Positions 7,854 through 16,859 of a stretch of 52,544 bases of DNA are shown one piece after another. The stretch covers positions 1 to 52,544 of the forward strand of contig JAJYYV010000011.1 of NCBI GenBank assembly GCA_021800535.1, in the 5' to 3' direction. The notes below the pieces were generated by a model, which was not told where the DNA came from, made no database searches, and saw nothing but the letters and a program-made list of their open reading frames with translations. The stretch comes from a bacterium (lineage in GTDB: Bacteria; Ratteibacteria; UBA8468; B48-G9; DTJG01). The stretch's first letter is position 1. The number at the start of each line of letters is the position of its first letter. Made by a program: the position numbers and the translations under genes.

Positions 7854-10800
7854 ATGAAAAAAATATTGCAGGTCTTTATAATTACTGTTTTAACAGTTTC
7901 TATTAATTGTATGGCTTTTTCTTTTTCTCAGTACCAGATTTTGCATCGCTTAAGCATTCCTGATAATTGGAAACCTGCAAAATATATAAGTCTTAATCAT
8001 ATTGCAGAAAAAAACATATTAAAAATATCTTTTACAGGAGTCAGAGTAAATACAAACCTTAATTTTTATCTTAAAAAACCTCTTCCACTTGATACAAAAG
8101 TAAAATCAATTGACCTGTGGGCATATCATCCTGCTACAGAAATTAATCAAGACACAGGTTTTTCACTTAATGCAATTTTTTTGGATAAGACTGGTAAAAA
8201 AATAATCTCAGGTTTTCAATGGGATAATACATTTATAGCCAGCCATATAGGACCTCCAAATGTGAGAGAATCTGATATCTGGAAATATCTTTGGTGTAAA
8301 CCCCCTAAAAATGCTGTAAAATTCATCGGATTCAATATTAATATTTTTTATATAGAAAATGTTCCTGTTCTGACAGAAAAAAAGAGTTTATTTATTAAGG
8401 ATATAGCGTTTGACAGGATTAATTATTCAAAAACAAAACTGTATTATGTTGTATTGGGACCACAAGCAACCAGCAGTACATCCTATGCTTTGACAGAACA
8501 AAGTGGTGGAAGTAATATTCCTTATGTATTACTGAATGACCTTATTGATCCGATAAAAGGAACTGACCCAAATCAGATAAAATTCTGTGAGAGACCCAGC
8601 ATAATAAATCTTTGTGTTTCTGTTTACAATGCTTCAGACACGTGTGTTTATTCATCTATATACAAAAATATCAGAATAAATAATTCACCAGAAAATTGTG
8701 CCCCGGATTTTTTTAAAAAAATACTAATACCAATAACAGCACCCGGTACATACTGGATAACAGGCAGAAGTTATAATGCGATAAATGATACATATTTCAC
8801 AACAGACAGGGTAAGACTTGTCATTATCAAAGGAAATGGACCTAAACCTGCAAAAACTGAAAATAAAGACCTGTTAACTATTAACCCAGAAAAGCCATGG
8901 GATGTTTTGACCAGACATGATAAAAAACAGATACATTTTCATATACGAATTTCAGAATTGCCAAAAGAAAAAGGGCCTTTTACTATACACTATACACTAA
9001 TTCCTTATTCAGTATGGTTTCCTGGTTTTAATGAAACAAATAGACCTGTAATACTAAATAAAACTATTACAGTTAATAAATCCGGGAATATAACGGTTCC
9101 GTATAAACCGAAAATGGATGTGGAGATTGTTGCTGCTGAATTATGGGATGGAAATAAAGTGATTGACAGAGAAGATAGACCCATAGGCATAAAAAATAGT
9201 ATAAACACTAATCCTAAGTTTACTGAAAAAAATAAAATACCATCATTGAAAAACCTTACAAAAAATACAATTTGGATAAACACTACATGTTGGCCATATA
9301 CCAGATTTTCTTCAGAACTATATAAAGAACTTGCAGAAAACATTGACCAGTTAAAAAAATTAACTCCCAATATAGGAATATCTTTTCCCATAACTGAATT
9401 TGAGCCATTACCCGGGGTATATAACTGGTCCAGTTTAACACCTATATTTAACCTTGCAGCAAAATATGGATGCAGAATTATTCCTTATATGGCGGAAAAA
9501 TATCCATTTAAATGGGAACCTGTGGAATTCTGGCAAAGAAGTGATGGATGTGTAAGCAGAAGTACTATATTATGGGGATATGGTGTGGGAAGAGAGTTGT
9601 TTTTCAATGGCAAATACAATCCTGGTAATGTAAAACAATTCAATCAACAATTTGCAAGAAGATATTTAAATAACCCTGGTCTTGGAGGATACTATTTTGA
9701 AGACGAGCATATTGATACAAGATGGATACCGCCATGGCCGGCATCCTATGATAGTGCCAACCATACCCGTTTTTGTAATTATCTTAAAAGAAAATATAAG
9801 AATATCAGCAAACTGAATACTGTTTATAATACAAATTACAAAAATTTTTCAGAAGTTAAGATTCCAATAAGCGGAAACCCTATGTTTCCCAAAAAAATTA
9901 TGTTTGTTGACTGGATGAGTTATCAGGTATGGCAGGTTAATAAATTCATATATACAGACCAGGTAAAAGTAGTACGGGATATTGACCCCAAAAGACCCAT
10001 TATATTTTATCTAATCGCATATCCATATTATAAATTTCTCAAATATCTTGCCACTCATGACTGTATGATTGCCAATGGCGGAGTTAATTCAAGTTCTATG
10101 TCAATATTTAATAATGATAAATACTATGATGTAAAGGGACTTTTTTACAGGATGGAACCCATTAGTATGTGGTACTACAATTCCAGATCATCTGTAAGCA
10201 ATTATCCACAGGCAGGTTTTGACTCAATGATATTTGGTCAGATTACAGTAGGAGGAAGAGGACTAAACTTTCATATATTTATGTCGCCTTCTCATTTTAT
10301 TTATAAAGATGCCCTAAAACCTGACCATGGGACAGGCATAGATAAAATAGTCCAATATCTTCCAATTTTCAAGGAACTTAGAGATGCCAGAAAACTGACT
10401 GACCCTGTGGTATTGATGAATTTATATAATAGCTGTGACTATTTTGATGGACCATTTCAATGGAATACATGGCCAATGTTTTTTGCTTTGTATAACAGGC
10501 TTCATTATGAACCCTATGTGGTTTGGCCTGGTTTTCCTTTAAATTATATGAAAAAAGCAAAAATTGTTTTTGTAGCTGGAGCCATAATTGATAATCAAGA
10601 GTTGGAAGATATTAAAAACTTTCTACAGAAAGGGGGAAAAGTGGTTCTACAGAACAATGCGGCAAAATACAGCCTTGAAAATCCGGATGGTAATTATACT
10701 TATTATCTGTTTAATGCTCTTGGAATAAATTATAAAAACCCAAGCGGAGAACATCTTAAAGGAGTAGATATTCCTTATGCCATATATAATTATGGAAAAG

Positions 10801-11195
10801 GACAGATTTTTCATGTGAAGAACTTTTGTTATGACTGGATAAAAATAATACCAGTAATCATGAAGTGGGCAAATTTTAATGAAAATGAAAGACTGTTTGA
10901 TTCTAATAATGAATTTACAATGATGCATGTTCTTAAAAAAGGAAATACTTATTATCTTGTGACAACTTATAGAGTTGATGACCCAATGACTGGAGTTGTG
11001 GGTCCTTTGCAATCTAAAAATATCAAATTAAAATTTCTTAAAAAACTGCCTAAGGGAAAATATAAGGTGACCAAAATATGGAATCATGAAAATTTTATAG
11101 GGATATTTACACATACTCAACTGGCTTCAGGGTTTAACGCAGAAGTATATGAAAACCATCAAATGAAAATATTCAAAATAGAACCTATAAAATAA
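7854..11195 (+). CDS. Giant secreted GH42-like glycoside hydrolase, paralogue of the preceding gene
   Basis: A 1113-residue exported protein beginning with a signal peptide, MKKILQVFIITVLTVSINCM. It shares architecture with its neighbour: beta-rich N-terminal half, TIM-barrel beginning around FPITEFEPLPGVYNWSSLTP, an acidic active-site candidate LGGYYFEDEHIDTRW (E616, D617, E618), the following LKRKYKNISKLNTVYNTNY segment that aligns with KAKGYTLNKVNRLFHKDY of the first protein, and a late FLQKGGKVVLQNNA block like the GH42 middle domain. Tandem duplication and divergence is the simplest reading. It starts 8 bases after the upstream stop with AGAGGGA as ribosome-binding site, so the two are co-translated. 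Substrate unknown; family membership is inferred from fold-level motifs rather than from strong identity. Confidence 0.68.
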   Translation: MKKILQVFIITVLTVSINCMAFSFSQYQILHRLSIPDNWKPAKYISLNHIAEKNILKISFTGVRVNTNLNFYLKKPLPLDTKVKSIDLWAYHPATEINQDTGFSLNAIFLDKTGKKIISGFQWDNTFIASHIGPPNVRESDIWKYLWCKPPKNAVKFIGFNINIFYIENVPVLTEKKSLFIKDIAFDRINYSKTKLYYVVLGPQATSSTSYALTEQSGGSNIPYVLLNDLIDPIKGTDPNQIKFCERPSIINLCVSVYNASDTCVYSSIYKNIRINNSPENCAPDFFKKILIPITAPGTYWITGRSYNAINDTYFTTDRVRLVIIKGNGPKPAKTENKDLLTINPEKPWDVLTRHDKKQIHFHIRISELPKEKGPFTIHYTLIPYSVWFPGFNETNRPVILNKTITVNKSGNITVPYKPKMDVEIVAAELWDGNKVIDREDRPIGIKNSINTNPKFTEKNKIPSLKNLTKNTIWINTTCWPYTRFSSELYKELAENIDQLKKLTPNIGISFPITEFEPLPGVYNWSSLTPIFNLAAKYGCRIIPYMAEKYPFKWEPVEFWQRSDGCVSRSTILWGYGVGRELFFNGKYNPGNVKQFNQQFARRYLNNPGLGGYYFEDEHIDTRWIPPWPASYDSANHTRFCNYLKRKYKNISKLNTVYNTNYKNFSEVKIPISGNPMFPKKIMFVDWMSYQVWQVNKFIYTDQVKVVRDIDPKRPIIFYLIAYPYYKFLKYLATHDCMIANGGVNSSSMSIFNNDKYYDVKGLFYRMEPISMWYYNSRSSVSNYPQAGFDSMIFGQITVGGRGLNFHIFMSPSHFIYKDALKPDHGTGIDKIVQYLPIFKELRDARKLTDPVVLMNLYNSCDYFDGPFQWNTWPMFFALYNRLHYEPYVVWPGFPLNYMKKAKIVFVAGAIIDNQELEDIKNFLQKGGKVVLQNNAAKYSLENPDGNYTYYLFNALGINYKNPSGEHLKGVDIPYAIYNYGKGQIFHVKNFCYDWIKIIPVIMKWANFNENERLFDSNNEFTMMHVLKKGNTYYLVTTYRVDDPMTGVVGPLQSKNIKLKFLKKLPKGKYKVTKIWNHENFIGIFTHTQLASGFNAEVYENHQMKIFKIEPIK

Positions 11196-11332
11196 AAAAT
11201 ATCATCAATATACCCAAATTATAAATTATATAACGCATTGATAGAAATAAATATTTTATTTCCTTTCGGTATATAATGTTATAGTATAAATGTAAATATT
11301 TAGTGGAGCACATAGAAAAAAGGCACAAACAA

Positions 11333-12511
11333 ATGGAAAAAAAATACATTCAGAGTCTTGAAGAAACAGCAGAATATTTTAAATTTATGATAAAAAGCAA
11401 TCCTCATCGAAATTCTTTAGAAGCAACATTGTCGGCAATGAATGGAAAATCAAGAAAAAATCCTGTATTTTATCTTGGATATATCAATAACCCTGATGAT
11501 AAAACTACTGGAGAAGATGCATTGATATTACAGAAAATAAAAATAAAAAACCCTAAAGAACAAGATTTGGCTAATGAAATTATTCAATTACTTGCTCCTC
11601 TTAAAATGCTAAATCCTATTACTCCTGCACTTGATTTAGGTAGAGGAACTGGGACTTTAATTCCTTCATTTGGAATTCCGCTCAATCCCAGACTTAATGA
11701 TGCACCATCTTATACCTTAACCCTTGACCAGATTCTTTCTTTACCAGAACCTGACCCTGCTATATCTGGATTAATGTCTGAAATACATGAAAAAATAGAT
11801 TTTATCAAAAGCAAAATATCAATTAAAGATGGAATCTATATTCATTTACCTGATATGCAAGGACCCTTTAATATTGCTCATATGATTGGCGGTGAAGATG
11901 TTTTATCCGGTCCTTATATTGATCCGGAAAAATTTCACAGGGTTATGGATAAAATTACAAATTTCTGGATTTCTGCTGAAAAAATGTTAAGACAATGGAT
12001 AGGTTCAGAATGGTTATATCCTGTTGAAAAACAAACTGTTAGAATTGCAGAATGTTCTACAAATCTTGTGTCAAGAAATATATATGAAAAATTTATTCTT
12101 CCATATGATTTAAAAATTGCTAACTATGCTGAACAAATGAATTTACCTTTAAATATTCATACATGCAGTGGCCCACATGTTTTTCATGAAACTATGGATA
12201 ATATCCCGAATATACTTTTTACTGAAGCCGGATTTATTAAAAATGCTGTTGCTGGCTGGACACCTATAGATGAAGCATTAAAAACTATTAATGACCGTCC
12301 AATTGTTTTAAATATTGGTCAGGAAATTTATAACACAGAAAATCCTGAAACAATTATTAAAAAAGATTTTGATCTTTATGAAAAAAACCACCACCTTCTA
12401 TTTGGATATACTTTAATGGAATGGAAAACAAAAGACAAATCAAAAATTTGTAATTTACATAGAAAAATGGATGAATACTGGTTAGAAAAAGGCGGGCTAA
12501 ATTTGATTTAA
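11333..12511 (+). CDS. Uroporphyrinogen decarboxylase/MtaA-like (URO-D family) protein
   Basis: A 393-residue cytosolic protein of the URO-D superfamily, which contains haem-pathway decarboxylases and zinc-dependent corrinoid methyltransferases such as MtaA. Supporting segments are MQGPFNIAHMIGGEDVLSG, a PEKFHRVMDKI helix, and NIHTCSGPHVFHETM, where H276-x-C278 resembles the metal-binding H-x-C of the methyltransferase branch. The sequence ends with LLFGYTLMEWKTKDKSK. The first in-frame ATG, at 11333, is chosen over an upstream GTG at 11303. No haem genes are nearby, and PVC-like genomes carry many such genes beside sugar-degrading clusters, so a methyl-transfer or demethylation role is more likely than haem synthesis. 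That part is inference. Confidence 0.72.
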   Translation: MEKKYIQSLEETAEYFKFMIKSNPHRNSLEATLSAMNGKSRKNPVFYLGYINNPDDKTTGEDALILQKIKIKNPKEQDLANEIIQLLAPLKMLNPITPALDLGRGTGTLIPSFGIPLNPRLNDAPSYTLTLDQILSLPEPDPAISGLMSEIHEKIDFIKSKISIKDGIYIHLPDMQGPFNIAHMIGGEDVLSGPYIDPEKFHRVMDKITNFWISAEKMLRQWIGSEWLYPVEKQTVRIAECSTNLVSRNIYEKFILPYDLKIANYAEQMNLPLNIHTCSGPHVFHETMDNIPNILFTEAGFIKNAVAGWTPIDEALKTINDRPIVLNIGQEIYNTENPETIIKKDFDLYEKNHHLLFGYTLMEWKTKDKSKICNLHRKMDEYWLEKGGLNLI

Positions 12512-12587
12512 GAATTCATACATGATAAAATCAAAAATACACTATCAGCATATTAGTTAAAAACAATCAAAAAGGAGAAAGAGACAA

Positions 12588-14678
12588 ATGTTTCAGGATT
12601 TTTTTAATCCATCATCTATTGTTGTTATTGGAGCATCAAGAGAACCTCAAAAAGTAGGATATGCAATTGTAAAAAATTTAATTGAGGGAAATTTCAAAGG
12701 AAAAATATATCCTGTTAACCCAAAAGCAGATGAAATATTAGAAATTAAATGTTTTGATTCCATAAAAAATGTTTCTGAGACACCTTCACTTGCTGTAATT
12801 GTTCTTCCTGCCAAAATTGTAAGTCAAACTGTAGAAGAGTGCTGTCAAAAAGGAATAAAATCTTTGGTTGTCATAAGCGCAGGTTTTAAAGAAACAGGAA
12901 AAGAAGGGGAAGAAAGAGAAAAAGAACTATTAAAAATTGCAAATAAATATAATAGTAGAATTATAGGCCCAAATTGTCTTGGAATTACAGATACATATTC
13001 AAATCTTAATGCTTCATTTGGCCCGTTTATGCCAGACAAAGGAAAAATTGCTTTTATTTCTCAATCAGGAGCCATAATCTGTGCTGTTATTGATTGGGCA
13101 AAGCAAGAAAAAATTGGTTTTTCCAGGGTTATAAGTATTGGAAATATGGCAGATGTTTCTGAAGCAGAATTAATAGAAGATTGTGGAAACGATGAAAACA
13201 CAAAAGTAATTCTTTTATATATGGAAGGAGTAAAAAACGGAAAAGATTTTATTCAAAGAGTATCAAAAATAACAAATAAAAAACCTGTTTTGGCAATAAA
13301 ATCAGGGCTTACTGTCTCAGGGTCAAAAGCAGTTTCTTCTCATACAGGAAGTCTTGCAGGATCTGCTTCTGCATATAAAGCCGCTTTTGAAAAAGCAGGA
13401 GTAATTCAGGTGGAAACATTGTCAGAACTTTTTGATTCGGCTCTTTTATTAATTTCACAGCCAATAATTAAAGGAAATAATATCGCAATAGTTACAAATG
13501 CCGGTGGAGCATCTGTCCTTGCAACTGACACCACAGAAAAGTTAGGACTTAAAATGGCTCAATTATCCGAATCCACAAAAACAATCCTTAAAGAAAATCT
13601 TCCTTCATCAGCCAATATACACAATCCTGTTGATGTAATTGGAGATGCTGACGAAAAAAGATATGCTATTGCTATTGAAAATGTTTTAAAAGATGAAAAT
13701 GTAAACGGTTTACTAACTATTTTAACTCCACAGGTCATGACAAAACATTATGAAACTGCAGAAAAATTAATTGAATTATCTAAAAAATTTAATAAAACAG
13801 TAGTTTCAAGTTTTATTGGCGGAACAGTTATGGAAAAAACCCTCTCATTTCTTCAAAAAAATAATATTCCAAACTATAGTTTTCCGGAGACCGCTGTTAA
13901 TTCATTAAAATCCATGGTAATGTTTAATAATATAAAAAACAGAAAAACATCAGTAAAAAAAGATTTTACTGTTGACAGTCAACGGATAAATGAAATACTT
14001 TCTATCGCAGCAAAAAGTGATAATAAATATCTCACAGATTTTCAGGCAAGAGAAATTTTTACTCTTTATAATATAAAAAAACCCAATACATACCTTGCCA
14101 AGACCTTAGAAGATGCTATAAAAAATTCTGATAGTATTGGATTTCCAATGGTTGCCAAAATTGTCAGCCCGGATATTCTACATAAAACTGAAGCAGGAGG
14201 AGTAAAAGTAAATATAAAAAATAAAGAAGACCTTGAGAAATCCTATAATGAAATTATCCAATCCATAAAAAAGTATAATCCAAAAGCCAATATAGAAGGC
14301 ATAGAAATACAGGAGATGGTAAAAGGAGTTCAGGAAGTAATAATCGGAGCAAAAAAAGACCCTCAGTTTGGACATCTTATAATGTTTGGACTTGGAGGTA
14401 TTTTTGTTGAACTGTTAAAAGATGTAATATTTAAAATTATACCTGTAACACAAGATGAAGCTTTTCAAATGGTATCAGGTATAAAAGAAGCAAAACTACT
14501 TACAGGTTATAGAAACACCCCCGAAGCTGATATAGAAGAAATCGTTGAAACAATATTAAAAGTTTCTCATCTTTGTGAAAATCATCCGGAAATATCAGAA
14601 ATAGACCTGAATCCTTTAATAGTAAAAGAAAAGGGCAGGGGACTTGTAATGGTAGACACCAGAATAATAATAGGATAA
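12588..14678 (+). CDS. ADP-forming acyl/acetyl-CoA synthetase, fused alpha-beta
   Basis: A 696-residue enzyme converting acyl-CoA + ADP + phosphate to acid + ATP + CoA, the substrate-level ATP step of many fermenters. Domains in order: CoA-binding Rossmann domain (FNPSSIVVIGASREPQKVGY, residues 7-26); succinyl-CoA-ligase-like domains with FISQSGA and the phospho-histidine motif SSHTGSLAGS (H252); a linker; then the ATP-grasp domain from about residue 480 (FQAREIFTLYNIKKP, followed by FPMVAKIVSPDILHKTEAGG and a terminal EIDLNPLIV). All key blocks are intact, and the length matches the fused form. A strong AAGGAG lies 9 bases before the ATG. The 2-oxoacid:ferredoxin oxidoreductase at 33287-35088 could supply its acyl-CoA substrate. 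Confidence 0.92.
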   Translation: MFQDFFNPSSIVVIGASREPQKVGYAIVKNLIEGNFKGKIYPVNPKADEILEIKCFDSIKNVSETPSLAVIVLPAKIVSQTVEECCQKGIKSLVVISAGFKETGKEGEEREKELLKIANKYNSRIIGPNCLGITDTYSNLNASFGPFMPDKGKIAFISQSGAIICAVIDWAKQEKIGFSRVISIGNMADVSEAELIEDCGNDENTKVILLYMEGVKNGKDFIQRVSKITNKKPVLAIKSGLTVSGSKAVSSHTGSLAGSASAYKAAFEKAGVIQVETLSELFDSALLLISQPIIKGNNIAIVTNAGGASVLATDTTEKLGLKMAQLSESTKTILKENLPSSANIHNPVDVIGDADEKRYAIAIENVLKDENVNGLLTILTPQVMTKHYETAEKLIELSKKFNKTVVSSFIGGTVMEKTLSFLQKNNIPNYSFPETAVNSLKSMVMFNNIKNRKTSVKKDFTVDSQRINEILSIAAKSDNKYLTDFQAREIFTLYNIKKPNTYLAKTLEDAIKNSDSIGFPMVAKIVSPDILHKTEAGGVKVNIKNKEDLEKSYNEIIQSIKKYNPKANIEGIEIQEMVKGVQEVIIGAKKDPQFGHLIMFGLGGIFVELLKDVIFKIIPVTQDEAFQMVSGIKEAKLLTGYRNTPEADIEEIVETILKVSHLCENHPEISEIDLNPLIVKEKGRGLVMVDTRIIIG

Positions 14679-14696
14679 AATAAGTGTGAATAATTT

Positions 14697-15623
14697 ATGA
14701 AAAAATTAATTATTATAATTGGTTTATTATTTTTTACATCATCAGTATTTGCTTATTGGGAATGGACTCCACAGACAAACAGATGGATTAATCCATTGTA
14801 TGCCACCAAAAGCACTGCTAAAAAACAATTTGAATGGGCACAGCATTTTCAAAAAGCAAAAAGAAACAAAAAAGCTATTTATGAATACAAAAAAATTTTA
14901 ACACATTTTCCAAATTCAAAATATGCACCAAAAGCTCTGTTTGAAATTGGGGAAATTTATTTTAAAAAAACTTATTATAGAAGCGCTCTTAAGGAATATC
15001 AGGAAATAATAGATAAATATCCACAATACCCCGGGCTTCCTCTTGTTTTAGAAAGAGAAAAAACAATAGCTCAAATATTACTTAAAAATCATCCGGCCAA
15101 AGGCCCTTTAGGCAAAATTACAAAACTCTTTTCAAATAGAAGTTCAAAATTAAAAGAAATATCTCAAATTATTAATACTAATCCATATAGCAATTCCAGT
15201 GCAGAAATTTCTATTAATCTGGCATCTCAATACAAAGAAAATGGAAATATTAAAAAATCCAAAGAAATCTTAAATAGCATAATAACCAATTTTTCAGGTA
15301 CAAAATGGGAAGAAAAAGCAAGATATAAACTTCTTCAGGAAAATATAAAATCTTTACCAAAGGTTACAACAGATACAGAAAAATTTAAAGATTTAGAAAT
15401 CCAGATTAACAAATTTTTATCAAGATATCCCCATACAAAATATAAATCTATTCTTTTAAAAGAAAAAAGCAACATGGTAAATCGTTCTGCAGCCCAACTT
15501 TATTCAATTGCGAGATATTATGAAAAAGCAGGGGAGAAACAAAGTGCCTATTTCTATTATAAACTCGTTAAAAAAGAATTTCCGGATACAAAATATGCCA
15601 AAATGGTTCCTTCTTCTATTTAG
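14697..15623 (+). CDS. BamD/YfiO-like outer-membrane assembly TPR protein
   Basis: A 308-residue periplasmic protein. A signal peptide (MKKLIIIIGLLFFTSSVFA) leads into YWEWTPQTNRWINP, the opening typical of BamD-like proteins in this bacterial group. TPR-type repeats follow: KNKKAIYEYKKILTHFPNSKYAPKALFEIG, then a RSALKEYQEIIDKYPQYP repeat, with more near the C-terminus. BamD works with BamA to fold outer-membrane beta-barrels. Unlike Escherichia coli BamD there is no lipobox Cys after the signal peptide, so it is probably soluble or bound through a partner. It overlaps the lptE-like gene by 29 bases, which fits an envelope-biogenesis operon. A general TPR role (YbgF/CpoB type) is the alternative. 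Confidence 0.75.
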   Translation: MKKLIIIIGLLFFTSSVFAYWEWTPQTNRWINPLYATKSTAKKQFEWAQHFQKAKRNKKAIYEYKKILTHFPNSKYAPKALFEIGEIYFKKTYYRSALKEYQEIIDKYPQYPGLPLVLEREKTIAQILLKNHPAKGPLGKITKLFSNRSSKLKEISQIINTNPYSNSSAEISINLASQYKENGNIKKSKEILNSIITNFSGTKWEEKARYKLLQENIKSLPKVTTDTEKFKDLEIQINKFLSRYPHTKYKSILLKEKSNMVNRSAAQLYSIARYYEKAGEKQSAYFYYKLVKKEFPDTKYAKMVPSSI

Positions 15624-16065
15624 TCTTATTTTACTTTCAGGTTGTTCTTACACATTGGTAAAGCCTTCATCACAGAATGTCTATGTAAAAATTTTTACAA
15701 ATAATACTCTTCAGCCCAAAATAGAATCTTATGTTTATGCAGAAACAAAACAGGTTTTAGTTGAAAGAGAAGGTTTTAATCTTGTAAATAATCCCCAAAA
15801 AGCAGATATTATCATAGGCGGAACAATTATCAAATTTACCACAAATCCTGATTTTTTTTCAAGCAGTGGTGAAATAGAAATGGCTTCTTATACTGTTAAA
15901 ATAAATCTTATAATTGAAAAAAATCATAAAATAACAAGACAACTTATTACTACAGACTTTCATCTCCCTTTAATCCAAAATTTCAATTTAGAATTATTAC
16001 TTACCCAGATAAGTAAAAAAGTGGCAAATAATATCTATTTTTTATTACTAAAAAATTATGACTGA
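15595..16065 (+). CDS. lptE: LptE-like LPS-assembly lipoprotein
   Basis: A 156-residue lipoprotein. The chosen ATG (15595) starts MPKWFLLLFSLILLSGCSYT, a signal peptide with a textbook lipobox (LSGC). The longer frame from 15508 would bury the signal peptide behind 29 residues encoded within the bamD-like gene, so it is rejected. The mature part has the LptE pattern: NVYVKIFTNNTLQPKIESYVYAETKQVL, then ADIIIGGTIIKF and repeated beta strands. LptE plugs LptD and delivers lipopolysaccharide to the outer leaflet, implying an LPS-type outer membrane. Its overlaps with the bamD-like gene (29 bases) and holA (8 bases) match the frequent lptE-holA neighbourhood. The small size is normal. Confidence 0.8.
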   Translation: MPKWFLLLFSLILLSGCSYTLVKPSSQNVYVKIFTNNTLQPKIESYVYAETKQVLVEREGFNLVNNPQKADIIIGGTIIKFTTNPDFFSSSGEIEMASYTVKINLIIEKNHKITRQLITTDFHLPLIQNFNLELLLTQISKKVANNIYFLLLKNYD

Positions 16066-16699
16066 CAATATAAAATTTCTTATTGGGAACGAAGAACAAC
16101 TAAAAAAAAGAATTGAAGAAATAAAAAACAACTTTCAGGAAAAACACCAGTCAATCAATATAATAAATTATTATGCTCCGGAAGTGGATTTAAAGGATAT
16201 TAAAAATAATTTGTTAAATCCATCACTTTTTGCAGAAAATAAAATAATTATTATACATTATGCAGAATTATTTGATAAAAAAACATGGGAAAAACTTTTA
16301 GAGATATTGATAAATATTTCTGAAGAAATATTTATAATAATAGCAGGGGAATCTTTTAAAAAAAATCCAGGCAACAAATATTCAGTAGAGATTTTAGAAG
16401 AAAAAGAAGAAAGTCCGGAAAAACAGATTTATCAATTTTTCAGAAGAAGATATTTAAAACCTTCTGAAATTATGGAAAAAATCACTCTTTTTATAAAAGA
16501 AAATCCATATAAACAAACCCTTATTATATCTGCTTTTGAGCAATATATACAGCAGCTTTTTCTTAACAAGATAATCTCTTTTGAAGAGTTTAAAAATAAA
16601 ATAGAATATTTAAATGATATAGACTATAAACTAAAAAGCGGGAAAATTAATTCTACACCAGGCTGGGAGGTTTTACTTTTCCGTCTTATCCCTTTATAA
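16058..16699 (+). CDS. holA: DNA polymerase III delta subunit-like protein (HolA), compact form
   Basis: A 213-residue protein resembling HolA, the clamp-loader delta subunit that opens the sliding clamp. The N-terminus NIKFLIGNEEQLKKRIEEI matches the LLxGxExxxxxxxI start. The C-terminus contains EYLNDIDYKLKSGKINSTPGWEVLLFRL, the terminal L-x-D-x-x-K-x-G helix pair. It is much shorter than the usual 330-350 residues, and the middle domain is reduced rather than one end missing. No nearby frame supplies the missing part. Overlap with lptE by 8 bases and proximity to rpsT support the call, since lptE-holA-rpsT is a recurrent gene order. Clamp opening by so short a protein is uncertain. Confidence 0.68.
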   Translation: MTDNIKFLIGNEEQLKKRIEEIKNNFQEKHQSINIINYYAPEVDLKDIKNNLLNPSLFAENKIIIIHYAELFDKKTWEKLLEILINISEEIFIIIAGESFKKNPGNKYSVEILEEKEESPEKQIYQFFRRRYLKPSEIMEKITLFIKENPYKQTLIISAFEQYIQQLFLNKIISFEEFKNKIEYLNDIDYKLKSGKINSTPGWEVLLFRLIPL

Positions 16700-16859
16700 T
16701 TCATCAATTTAATGGTATAGATTTTTCTTTTTTATTTATATCTATAAAAATTTTTGTTGCAATTTGACTTTTTGTTATTATTGTTTATCCTATATTGTAT
16801 AATTAATATTTAAAAATAAGATTTATGCTTACTAAAACATTTAAAAGGAGAAAATTTCA

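Noticed and set aside
9005-9391. 128-residue reading frame on the minus strand inside the second GH42-like gene
   Set aside because: It mirrors a well-supported coding sequence and lacks a recognisable domain. Other antisense frames (for example 30470-30937 and 24531-24884) were dropped for the same reason.
15508-15594. N-terminal extension of the LptE-like protein
   Set aside because: It lies within the bamD-like gene and would place 29 non-signal residues before a perfect lipoprotein signal.
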